Assembly: GCA_016342645.1 (NCBI GenBank)
Contig: JAEINX010000013.1
Coordinates: 1-53,802, forward strand
Origin: Bacteroidales bacterium
GTDB lineage: Bacteria; Bacteroidota; Bacteroidia; Bacteroidales; JAEINX01
Direction: 5' to 3'
Length of the DNA: 53,802 bases
The translations under genes and the position numbers were made by a program. Each line of letters opens with the position of its first letter. Position 1 is the first letter of the stretch. The notes beneath the pieces are model-generated. The model saw only the letters and a list, made by a program, of their open reading frames with translations, was not told the origin of the DNA and did not search any database. Positions 8,665-16,725 of the stretch are shown here, in pieces.

Positions 8665-10803
8665 ATGAAAAAATTTATATTATTTTTTGTTCTTTTTCTG
8701 TCGGCTGCAATAATTTCAAATGCACAGAAAAAAATATTAAGTATCGAAGATGCAACATGGTTGAACAGGAGTATTTATCCCTCCACATTGCAGCAATTAC
8801 AATGGATGGGCAGTAGCGATCATTTCGCCTATGTGAAAAGAAATTGCTTGATTGTAGGAGATATAAAGTCGGAAAAACGCGATACAATCGTAAAAATTAA
8901 TGATTTTAACGCTTTTGTTCCAAAACTAATTTCCGATTCCTTAAAACGCTTTCCGCAAGTTAACTGCCTCGATGATAATGTTATTATGTTTAAAAATAAT
9001 AATAAATTATTTCTTTATGATATTTCGCTTAAAGAACTTCGAAAAGTAAACGAGTTTGACGAAAAAGCTCAAAATGTTGATATTGATGACAAAACTTTCC
9101 AACTTGCTTATACAATAGACAACAATCTTTTTGTTGCACTCGAAGGCAATCAAATTGCAATTACAACAGACGAAAATAAAGACATTGTCAATGGCCAAAC
9201 AGTTCATAGAAATGAATTTGGAATTCATAAAGGAACTTTCTGGTCGCCAAATGGAAAATATCTGGCTTTTTATCGTAAAGATGAATCTATGGTTACCGAT
9301 TATCCGATTGTGAATATTGATAAACGCATTGCCGAAGTCGAAAACACAAAATATCCTATGGCAGGAATGACTTCGCATGAGGTTACGCTGGGGATTTACA
9401 GTATTTCTGAAAATAAAACTGTATTTTTGAAAACCGGTGAACCTAAAGACCAATATCTCATAAATGTAAGCTGGAGCCCAAACGAAGATTTTATTTACAT
9501 AGCGGTTTTAAACCGAGGCCAGGATCATTTAAAACTAAATCAGTACGATGCTAAAACAGGTGATTTTGTAAAAACTCTTTTCGAGGAAATTAACGAAAGA
9601 TATGTGGAGCCGGAAAACGGTCTTTCTTTTTTAAATTCAAAACCAAACCAATTTATTTGGCAAAGCGAACGCGATGGATTTAAGCACTTATATTTATATA
9701 ATACAGAAGGAAAATTATTAAAACAACTGACAAAAGGCGATTGGCTGGTAACGAATTTTCTCGGATTTGATAAAAATGATAAGCAAGCGTTTTTTACGGC
9801 AACAAAAGAAAGCCCTATTCAAAATAATATTTATTCTCTAAATCTGAAGAATTTGAAAATAACAAGGCTTTCTCTCGATCATGGAAGGCACAGAGCCGAT
9901 CTTAACAAAAACGGTAAATATTTAATTGATAGATTCAGTAGCACCGAGGTAACAAGTGAAATAAAAATAATTTCAGCTAAAGGCAAAGAATTACAGGTTT
10001 TACTTGAAGATAAAAATCCATTGGCAGATTATAAGCTTGGGGAAATGTCGATATTTACTATAAAAAACAACGAAGGCGAAGATTTATATTGCCAAATGAT
10101 TAAACCTGTTGACTTTGATTCAACGAAAAAATATCCTGTAATTGTTTATGTTTACGGTGGGCCGCACGCCCAATTAGTTAGCGATTCATGGCTTGGAGGT
10201 GCAGGTCTTTTTAATAATTATCTTGCCAGCGAAGGTTATGTAGTTTTTACTCTCGACAACCGAGGCTCAGCTAACCGTGGTTTTGAATTTGAAAGTGTGA
10301 TACATCGAAATCTTGGAACTCTCGAAGTAGAAGATCAAATGAAAGGTATTGAATATTTAAAAACTTTAGATTTTGTCGATCCCGAACGCATTGGTGCAAG
10401 CGGCTGGAGTTATGGCGGCTTTATGACAACATCATTATTATTGAAACAACCCGAAACTTTTAAAGTAGGAGTAGCAGGCGGCCCTGTAATTGATTGGAAA
10501 TTTTATGAGGTCATGTATGGCGAACGTTATATGGATACACCCGATGAAAATCCCGAAGGATATAAAAACGCCAGCCTTTTGAATTATGCCGATAAACTTG
10601 AAGGCGACCTTTTACTAATTCACGGAACAGCCGATGCTACGGTAGTTTGGCAAAATAGCCTCTCCTTAATCCAAAAATGTATCGAAGACGGCGTTATGAT
10701 TGACTACTTTGTTTATCCCGGCCATGGGCACGGTGTTGGAGGAATGGACAGATTACACCTTAACAAAAAGATAAAAAAGTATTTCGACGATCATTTGAAG
10801 TAA
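8665..10803 (+). CDS. Dipeptidyl-peptidase IV-like serine peptidase (family S9)
   Basis: This 712-residue exported peptidase has a signal peptide ending near 'IISNAQ', a DPP IV N-terminal beta-propeller (about 30-440) and a C-terminal alpha/beta-hydrolase. The triad is visible: Ser582 in 'GWSYGGF', Asp657 in 'HGTAD' and His689 in 'GHGHGV'. It should remove dipeptides from peptide N termini in the periplasm. The residues after the catalytic Asp are Ala-Thr instead of the usual Asp-Asn, and the substrate-anchoring double-Glu region reads 'HRNEFG' with one Glu, so the specificity may differ from classical Pro/Ala DPP IV. I start at the ATG at 8665; an upstream TTG adds one codon. It may finish digestion of peptides released by the secreted proteases in this window. 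Confidence 0.92.
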   Translation: MKKFILFFVLFLSAAIISNAQKKILSIEDATWLNRSIYPSTLQQLQWMGSSDHFAYVKRNCLIVGDIKSEKRDTIVKINDFNAFVPKLISDSLKRFPQVNCLDDNVIMFKNNNKLFLYDISLKELRKVNEFDEKAQNVDIDDKTFQLAYTIDNNLFVALEGNQIAITTDENKDIVNGQTVHRNEFGIHKGTFWSPNGKYLAFYRKDESMVTDYPIVNIDKRIAEVENTKYPMAGMTSHEVTLGIYSISENKTVFLKTGEPKDQYLINVSWSPNEDFIYIAVLNRGQDHLKLNQYDAKTGDFVKTLFEEINERYVEPENGLSFLNSKPNQFIWQSERDGFKHLYLYNTEGKLLKQLTKGDWLVTNFLGFDKNDKQAFFTATKESPIQNNIYSLNLKNLKITRLSLDHGRHRADLNKNGKYLIDRFSSTEVTSEIKIISAKGKELQVLLEDKNPLADYKLGEMSIFTIKNNEGEDLYCQMIKPVDFDSTKKYPVIVYVYGGPHAQLVSDSWLGGAGLFNNYLASEGYVVFTLDNRGSANRGFEFESVIHRNLGTLEVEDQMKGIEYLKTLDFVDPERIGASGWSYGGFMTTSLLLKQPETFKVGVAGGPVIDWKFYEVMYGERYMDTPDENPEGYKNASLLNYADKLEGDLLLIHGTADATVVWQNSLSLIQKCIEDGVMIDYFVYPGHGHGVGGMDRLHLNKKIKKYFDDHLK

Positions 10804-11167
10804 ATCGAAAAAGGAAGCAAAGTTGAACGAGGAATAGGGAAATCATTTAGCAATCGTATTTTCAACTTAGCACTATCGCCCTGTTTTCATCAATGCAACA
10901 CCCTGACAAAACACTTGACTATCTGGTAGAGTTTCTGTTGCTGTTTATCCATTTTTAGAAGTTGAGATTTGATTCCGATAGCTTGTTTGAGAATCCGGCA
11001 AACATAGAATTTTTTTTATTTTGATATATGAAAAATATTATGTTACTTTGTAGCACTATTAATTTAAAAATGCATTACGGCTTGGTTTTATTGGGGTTAA
11101 AAATTGAAAAAAAGAATGTTTACAAATAGAAATAAGTATAAAGATTGTAGGAAAATAATGGATAAAG
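10804..11167. other. Intergenic region without a recognisable gene
   Basis: No convincing gene is seen. On the minus strand, about 40 codons (around 10880-11005) are open and include 'MDKQQQKLYQIVKCF' but have no start context; they may be a relic. The rest is AT-rich spacer leading into repeat R2. Confidence 0.5.
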
Positions 11168-11169
11168 AA

Positions 11170-11246
11170 GGAATATGTATTATTAATGTGCTATGGCCTC
11201 ACAAATCGGGTGGATTACGAATTAGGGATGTTGTTATTTCGGGGTT
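11170..11246 (+). repeat. R2 repeat, copy a
   Basis: About 75 bases here resemble 12507-12580: both contain 'ATTAATG', a GCTAT core, then GGGTGGATTACG. Both lie just before an accessory gene. Copy a can be read as a 30-codon mini-ORF from the ATG at 11159; copy b carries stops in that frame. The copy ends next to GGTTGTAAGCC, similar to the GTTGTAGGGC that precedes the CPBP gene at 34106. Confidence 0.55.
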
Positions 11247-11268
11247 GTAAGCCATTTTACAGAAACAC

Positions 11269-12369
11269 ATGAGAAACTTCATTTTAGTAAATATATTTTT
11301 ATTTATTGGACTCATAAGTCAAGCTCAAACTGACAGTTTGATATTTGAGAATCCCTCTTTTACTTCAATACTTATCGGGTCTGACAATTTGTATGCGATT
11401 AACAAAGATGGGCGTTTAACGGCATGGAATTTAACTACTCTTGAGAAAGTCTTTCAGAGTTCTGATACAATTTATACTTCGATTGCAAAGGACAAAGGAG
11501 ATGATATTTTTCTAGGAACTGAGAAAGGTACAATATTTAAACTCAATCAAACTGATTATTCAATAAAAGAGTATTTAAAACTGAAAAAAGATTACAGAAT
11601 AGATTACATTTTTTTCAATTCATCAAATGAAATATTCCTAATTGTTCCTTATGCAGTCTACGACCCAGTAAAAGACAAATACTGGAATAATTTTACACAC
11701 GAAGCAAATGGTATGATTGTACAAAAGCGATTTCTATTTTTCTTTAATAAGCGGACTGACACATATTTTGATATGCCTCAATATACTTTTATTGATAGTA
11801 AAGATAGAATCTGGATGACGAAAAGTTTTGGTGAATTTGGAGGCTCATTACAACTCTTTGATACAAAAAACAGAAAAGTATTGAAATCAAATATCGACAG
11901 TTTGAATTTTGGTTTGCTGTTTCCAAAATCTGTCTTTGAAGATGATAATCAAAATATTTTTATCACCTCAGGATTACAACATTTCATAAATAGTGGGGAG
12001 ATTTATAAAATTGAGAACATGACAGCTAAAGTCATTTACAACAGTAAAGACTATAGAGACAGTACCCATACAAATCATTTTAGTAGTGGTATTTTTGTTG
12101 GCCCTGGGATATATAACAGCAAAGAGCAAAAAATCTATTTTGCCACAACAAATGGTTTTTATAGAATGGACGTACCTATCAATGGAAAAATTAAAAGTCA
12201 CGAATTAATATTTACACCAGATTTGTCTTGGGAACGAGAGCCACTTGCAATTGGAGTTGGAATGACCATTAAAAAACTTGTTTTCACTAATGATAATAGA
12301 CTTGTTTTCTTAACTTCAAATAACGGAATCGGAATAATTGACGGACAAAAAACAATAATGTTAAAATAA
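11269..12369 (+). CDS. Exported beta-propeller-like protein, function unknown
   Basis: This 366-residue protein has a signal peptide ('MRNFILVNIFLFIGLISQAQ') and no sorting domain. The mature part has repeated short strands with 'YAINKDGRLTAWNLTTLEKV', 'IFLGTEKGTIFKL' and 'DSKDRIWMTKSFGEFGG' type segments, which fit a PQQ/WD-like or two-component-regulator propeller. No catalytic motif is seen. It lies between an R2 copy upstream and an R1 copy that begins 13 bases after its stop, a layout that recurs around other accessory genes in this window and suggests it was acquired as a unit. The fold call is inference from strand pattern. Confidence 0.7.
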   Translation: MRNFILVNIFLFIGLISQAQTDSLIFENPSFTSILIGSDNLYAINKDGRLTAWNLTTLEKVFQSSDTIYTSIAKDKGDDIFLGTEKGTIFKLNQTDYSIKEYLKLKKDYRIDYIFFNSSNEIFLIVPYAVYDPVKDKYWNNFTHEANGMIVQKRFLFFFNKRTDTYFDMPQYTFIDSKDRIWMTKSFGEFGGSLQLFDTKNRKVLKSNIDSLNFGLLFPKSVFEDDNQNIFITSGLQHFINSGEIYKIENMTAKVIYNSKDYRDSTHTNHFSSGIFVGPGIYNSKEQKIYFATTNGFYRMDVPINGKIKSHELIFTPDLSWEREPLAIGVGMTIKKLVFTNDNRLVFLTSNNGIGIIDGQKTIMLK

Positions 12370-12382
12370 AAAAACACCTTAT

Positions 12383-12440
12383 AATAAATAGGACTCTGAG
12401 CAACCTGCAAGACCCAGCTATTAGTCCATGTTGAACTACT
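12383..12440 (+). repeat. R1 element, copy a (5' half only)
   Basis: Begins AATAAATAGGACTCTGAG just after a stop codon and ends at the GTTGAACTAC motif. The GGACT/AGTCC dyad is kept, but both inner hairpins of the full element are missing. Confidence 0.7.
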
Positions 12441-12461
12441 TTGAAAATAACCACTTAATGA

Positions 12462-12492
12462 TTTAGACAGTTATTAATAATTTTTATATTTG
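12462..12492 (+). promoter_or_regulatory. Candidate Bacteroidota promoter
   Basis: TTTA at 12462-12465 and a perfect TATATTTG (TAnnTTTG) at 12485-12492 are separated by 19 bases. It points to the methyltransferase about 160 bases downstream and lies just before R2 copy b. Confidence 0.4.
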
Positions 12493-12506
12493 TGAAAAAT
12501 AAAGAT

Positions 12507-12580
12507 GAAATATACACTATTAATGCGCTATAACTCAATGGGTGGATTACGCAATTGAAGTGTTACTATTTTGGAAATAC
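12507..12580 (+). repeat. R2 repeat, copy b
   Basis: Shares ATTAATGCGCTAT and GGGTGGATTACG with the copy at 11170 but has diverged, with stops in the reading frame open in copy a. A weaker third relative may lie at about 15050-15105 ('GTAGTAATTACTTGGAAATC'). Confidence 0.55.
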
Positions 12581-12651
12581 AGAGCATTTGAAAAAACAAA
12601 CTACATGCGAATAAGAATGAATTCTTAGAACCAATTAAAGGAATTGTAAAA

Positions 12652-13494
12652 ATGAAAATAATTGAGATAATTTCACAATCTGAGAAGCCTGAACTTTATG
12701 AAAAGGGTACATCATTTATGTGGACTGACGAACATATTTCAAAGCAACTATTAAATATTCACCTGAATGCTGACATTGACCTTGGAAGCAGAAAAAAATC
12801 AACCATAGTAAAAACTGCCAATTGGATATTGGACACACAAAAAGAGAAAGGAAAACTAAACATTCTCGATTTGGGTTGTGGGCCTGGACTTTACGCTGAA
12901 ATATTTGCTGAAAAAGGCCATTGCATAACAGGAGTGGATATTTCGAAAAACTCTATTGAGTATGCTAAGAAGTCAGCGAAAGATAAAAAGTTTGATACAA
13001 ATTACGTGAATTCAAATTATTTAGAAATTAACTTAGAGTCAGACAAGTATGACTTAGTTGTGTTGATATACACCGACTTGGGGGTCTTAATACCGAGTGA
13101 AAGAGATAAGCTTTTGAAAATGATTTACCGTGTATTGAAAAAAGGTGGAACATTTATCTTTGATGTTCTGAAAGATAAGGATATTGAAAACAAAACATCT
13201 CCTAAAACATGGGAAGCAAACAACAGCGGTTTTTGGAAAGAATCTCCATATTTAGCACTTTCAGAATCGTTTTTATACAAGGAAGAAAAAGTCATTCTAT
13301 TCCAACATAACATTATCGGCACAGCAGGAAATATTGAAACCTATCGATTTTGGACACATTTCTTTTCTCAAAACGATGTTTGTAAAATGCTCGAAACCCA
13401 TAACTTTATTGATATACATTTTAGAGAAGATATTTTACCAAAAGGAGATATGTGGAATGGAGATAATGTGATTTTTACAATGACATCAAAATAA
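12652..13494 (+). CDS. Class I SAM-dependent methyltransferase
   Basis: This is a soluble 280-residue protein with the Rossmann methyltransferase motif I 'ILDLGCGPGLYAEIF' (about 77-90), an acidic ribose-binding residue in 'GVDISKNSIEYAK', and motif IV/post-I segments 'YDLVVLIYTDLGVL' and 'KGGTFIFDVL'. The pattern fits methyltransferase family 25/11-like small-molecule enzymes; the substrate is not predictable. The N-terminal 80 residues precede the fold and may form a lid. The gene sits alone between an R2 repeat and an exported hydrolase and is probably part of the cassette-like accessory content. Confidence 0.85.
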   Translation: MKIIEIISQSEKPELYEKGTSFMWTDEHISKQLLNIHLNADIDLGSRKKSTIVKTANWILDTQKEKGKLNILDLGCGPGLYAEIFAEKGHCITGVDISKNSIEYAKKSAKDKKFDTNYVNSNYLEINLESDKYDLVVLIYTDLGVLIPSERDKLLKMIYRVLKKGGTFIFDVLKDKDIENKTSPKTWEANNSGFWKESPYLALSESFLYKEEKVILFQHNIIGTAGNIETYRFWTHFFSQNDVCKMLETHNFIDIHFREDILPKGDMWNGDNVIFTMTSK

Positions 13495-13583
13495 ATTTTT
13501 AACAAAATAATAATTTTAAAATTCATTGCAATAAGTTTAAATATTTTCCCTAAATTGTCCCCCATGAAAAAGCTTAGTTCAAA

Positions 13584-14921
13584 ATGAAACAAAAGAAAAT
13601 ACCGGTAATTTTTGTATCTGTTTTATTTTTTATAATTTATTCTACAAAAGTTCACAGTCAGGAATATGGATGTACAACATTTTCCTTGATTGAAAACCAA
13701 AGAAATATTTTTGGCCGTAACCTGGATACTGATGCTGAATTCGGGTATATTTTTATTAATAAAAGAAATATGAGCAAGGTTTCATATTTTGATTCAACCA
13801 GTACTGAATATGCAGCAACTTGGATATCAAAATATGGTAGTATAACTTTTAACCAGATTAGTTGCGATATTCCTCATGGCGGAATGAATGAAAAAGGATT
13901 GGTTGTTGAACATATGTATTATGGAAATTCAAATTATCCGCCGGTTGACGAAAGACCGGCAGTTATTTCACATCAATGGATACAATATGCTTTGGATAAT
14001 TGCCAAAATATCATAGAAGTAATTGATATTGATACACATATAAGAATATCCGATACTGAATATAAGTTTCCGATACATTTTCATGTAATGGATAGTTCAG
14101 GCGACAGGGCAATTATTGAATTTCTTGCTGACACATTCTCTGTTTACAGAGGGGAATATTATACAGCTTGCGCATTATCAAATAGTTCATATAATTACTC
14201 CCTAAATTATCTTTCAAATTTCATAGGCTGGGGCGGCTCAAATCCGATTCCGGTGAATGTTAGCGGTACAAAAGATAGATTTGTAAAAGCTGCCGATATG
14301 GTAAAAAACTATCCGGGATCCGCTACTATACCAGTTATTAAATATGGGTTTTCTATTCTGGATTCTGTCTGGGAAAACACCAAATGGCAACTGGTTTACG
14401 ATCTTGACAGTCTGTGTATAAATTATAGACTGCTATCTGACACATCAATTAGGACAATACATTTGAGAGATTATGATTTTGATTGTTTATCAGGCACTGA
14501 AATGTTAGAAATTGGGAATGATCCGAATATTAGTTCAAACTGGCTTTCTTTTACAACTCAACTTAACACTTTTCTGATAAATACAATCTGCAATTTGAGC
14601 GGATTTGTAAATAGTGTTCTTGGAGATGAAGCAGATGATATTGCAGTGCATCCGGAAAGTACATCTTCATGTATTACAACTTCCCTAAACAAAGATTATG
14701 ATTTATTAGAACCCATTCTGTACCCAAATCCAACAAATGGAATGATCAATGTTAAAATTGACAACATTAAAAAAATAGAAATTGCAAATGAAACAGGGCA
14801 AATAATTTATACTACCAGAACCAATATAAATATTGACATAGGAAAGCAACCTAAGGGTATTTACTTTATAAAAATCACTACTGATAAAAAAATAATTTCA
14901 TTAAAAATTGTAAAACTATAA
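13584..14921 (+). CDS. T9SS-exported choloylglycine hydrolase/penicillin acylase-family amidase
   Basis: This 445-residue protein combines a signal peptide, an Ntn-hydrolase domain of the linear amide C-N hydrolase family, and a C-terminal T9SS sorting domain ('YPNPTNGMINV' and 'KGIYFIKI'). The candidate nucleophile is Cys30 in 'QEYGCTTFS', close behind the signal peptide; Arg45 and Asp48 in 'FGRNLD' match the conserved Arg/Asp of bile-salt hydrolases, and 'GGMNEKGLVVE' fits the family Asn region. In this family an N-terminal Cys released by processing attacks an amide, such as bile salts, penicillin V or N-acyl homoserine lactones; the substrate here is unknown. After the stop comes 'ACGCCCTATAAATAAA', similar to the boundary seen beside other cassette-like genes. 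Confidence 0.82.
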   Translation: MKQKKIPVIFVSVLFFIIYSTKVHSQEYGCTTFSLIENQRNIFGRNLDTDAEFGYIFINKRNMSKVSYFDSTSTEYAATWISKYGSITFNQISCDIPHGGMNEKGLVVEHMYYGNSNYPPVDERPAVISHQWIQYALDNCQNIIEVIDIDTHIRISDTEYKFPIHFHVMDSSGDRAIIEFLADTFSVYRGEYYTACALSNSSYNYSLNYLSNFIGWGGSNPIPVNVSGTKDRFVKAADMVKNYPGSATIPVIKYGFSILDSVWENTKWQLVYDLDSLCINYRLLSDTSIRTIHLRDYDFDCLSGTEMLEIGNDPNISSNWLSFTTQLNTFLINTICNLSGFVNSVLGDEADDIAVHPESTSSCITTSLNKDYDLLEPILYPNPTNGMINVKIDNIKKIEIANETGQIIYTTRTNINIDIGKQPKGIYFIKITTDKKIISLKIVKL

Positions 14922-15147
14922 ATTACGCCCTATAAATAAATTTAAAGTACTTACATGTGTTTTTCCGGTAAAAATTATGAATATTTATTTCGAAGAGGAG
15001 AAGGTGTTATTAATTAGGTGTTTTGATAAAAAGTACTTCGATGGACAAATACAAAAAAATGCGTATAGTGTAGTAATTACTTGGAAATCACAGACATTAA
15101 CTTCAACCATATGAGAGAAAAATTTTAATTGTAGCTATATTAATACG

Positions 15148-15654
15148 ATGGAGACAGTTTTAGAAAATATTTTAACAAGATATTATAAAGATGAAATGAT
15201 TTCCTTTATGGATTCTCATCCTGAATATTTTGAGGAGGCAATTGAGTTAGCTATTTCAAATAAACAGCCATATTCCTGGCGGGCAGCCGGATTATTATGG
15301 AGTTGTATAGAAGAAAATGACCGGCGAATACAAGGAAACATTAAAAAAATAATTAGCGTCATACCGGCTAAGAATGATGGACATCAGCGGGAATTGCTTA
15401 AAATTCTTTTACGAATGGAAGTAAATGAAGAATATGAAGGCCTTTTATTTAATGTTTGTATGACTATTTGGGAAACAATAAATAAAAAGCCATCAGTACG
15501 ATTTATTGCTTTAAAAACCATCTTTAAAATAGCAAAAAGATATCCTGATTTATCCAATGAAATTACTTTTCTTACACAAAATCAATATTTGGATTCATTG
15601 TCTCCCGGTGTAAGAAGATCTGTTTCTAAGATGAAAAAGGAGTTTGCACTTTAA
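15148..15654 (+). CDS. Helical HEAT-like repeat protein, function unknown
   Basis: This 168-residue soluble protein is almost entirely alpha-helical. Pairs of helices such as 'DEMISFMDSHPEYFEEAIELA', 'WRAAGLLWSCIEENDRRI' and 'SVRFIALKTIFKIAKRYPDL' look like HEAT or AlkD-type repeats; the last is a particularly good HEAT unit. No catalytic residue or DNA-binding motif is evident. Small proteins of this kind are common orphans in Bacteroidota. It faces the convergent LytTR regulator gene, with a 279-base spacer between them. Confidence 0.65.
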   Translation: METVLENILTRYYKDEMISFMDSHPEYFEEAIELAISNKQPYSWRAAGLLWSCIEENDRRIQGNIKKIISVIPAKNDGHQRELLKILLRMEVNEEYEGLLFNVCMTIWETINKKPSVRFIALKTIFKIAKRYPDLSNEITFLTQNQYLDSLSPGVRRSVSKMKKEFAL

Positions 15655-15730
15655 TGGGCAACATAAAGAATTGATCGGAAAAGTTTTTGATTCTTTTGAA
15701 AATATATAATCAATTTCAAGAAAACTAAAA

Positions 15731-15922
15731 TCAGAGTAATTTTTTCTCTTCAAGCGAAGCATTGATTTTCTTATGATAATTCCAGAATTTGGTTTCTATT
15801 TCATTGAATACTTTCTTGAATTCAGGGGGGATATAGAAGTAATCCGTCAGCACATTAAGGCCGGTTCGGATCTGAATAAATAAGAATTTCAAAAAGAAGT
15901 TTTGATTAGGAACTTGACTCCG
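15731..15922 (-). pseudogene. Possible gene remnant between convergent genes
   Basis: On the minus strand a frame stays open from inside the end of the response regulator to a TGA at 15731-15733, giving a protein-like string including 'FNEIETKFWNYHKKINASLE'. There is no start codon and it overlaps the regulator in another frame. It may be the end of a decayed gene; chance is possible. Confidence 0.22.
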
Positions 15923-15933
15923 GTGAATCCATC

Positions 15934-16668
15934 TTAATTTAATAATAACGACATTAATCCTTCTTTTCTTCTTCTGGCTACCTCTACTTCAGTGCCATCT
16001 TCCATTATAACTGACCCGCCTTCGCCTTTAATATACCTCTTAACATAAGCCAGATTTATTAAGTGCGAATGATGAGCCCGATAGAAATTTAGAGAAGACA
16101 ACATTTCATCGTATTCTTTTAATGTCCTTGTTACAAGAATTTTTTCCTTATTCCTTAGGTAAAAAACAGAGTAATTTCGATCGGATTCACACCGGATTAT
16201 ATCTTTAATTTTTACAAAAATAATCCCATCAAAAGCAGGTAATGCAATTTTTTCAAAACTGTTTTTATTTTCTAACAGCACTTTAAGTTTCTCGTTTAAG
16301 ATTTTTGATTCGACTACTTCAGTCATTTTTTTAACAGCATTAACAAGATCATCAGGGTCAACAGGTTTTAAAAGGTAATCAATTGCACTAAACTTGAAAG
16401 CTTTTACAGCAAATTGATCATAAGCTGAAACAAAAATTATTTTGAAATTAATCTCAGGGAGCTTTTCTAATAAATCAAAACCCGTACCATCAGGCATTTG
16501 AACATCCAAAAAAACAAGCTCAGGTTTGTATTTAACTATTTTTTCTACTCCAGATTTAACATTTTCAGCCTCAGCGATTACATTTATATTTTTACAAAAT
16601 TTATTAATATTATTTAATAGTGAACTTCTACTCTTTTTCTCATCGTCAATAATTATTGCTTTTATCAT
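15934..16668 (-). CDS. LytTR-family response regulator
   Basis: This 244-residue regulator has an N-terminal receiver domain with the acidic pocket 'IIIDDEKKS', the phosphorylated Asp55 in 'FLDVQMPDGTGF' and the Lys of 'YLLKPVDPD', then a C-terminal LytTR DNA-binding domain (about 140-240) with 'IIRCESDRNYSVFYL' and 'FYRAHHSHLINLAYVKRYIKG'. I start at the ATG at 16668 because 'MIKAIIIDDE' is the usual receiver start; an upstream ATG at 16701 would add an unusual 11-residue extension. It follows the histidine kinase gene on the same strand by 57 bases (24 with the longer start), so they are a cognate pair. The regulated genes are unknown. Confidence 0.93.
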   Translation of the reverse strand: MIKAIIIDDEKKSRSSLLNNINKFCKNINVIAEAENVKSGVEKIVKYKPELVFLDVQMPDGTGFDLLEKLPEINFKIIFVSAYDQFAVKAFKFSAIDYLLKPVDPDDLVNAVKKMTEVVESKILNEKLKVLLENKNSFEKIALPAFDGIIFVKIKDIIRCESDRNYSVFYLRNKEKILVTRTLKEYDEMLSSLNFYRAHHSHLINLAYVKRYIKGEGGSVIMEDGTEVEVARRRKEGLMSLLLN

Positions 16669-16725
16669 TTTGTGTATCGTTTTATTCTCGCATTCAATCA
16701 TTCAATCATTTTCGCATTTGTTTTT

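Noticed and set aside
10870..11010. Minus-strand small gene with 'MDKQQQKLYQIVKCF'
   Set aside because: About 40 codons open without start context; could be a relic but is not supported.
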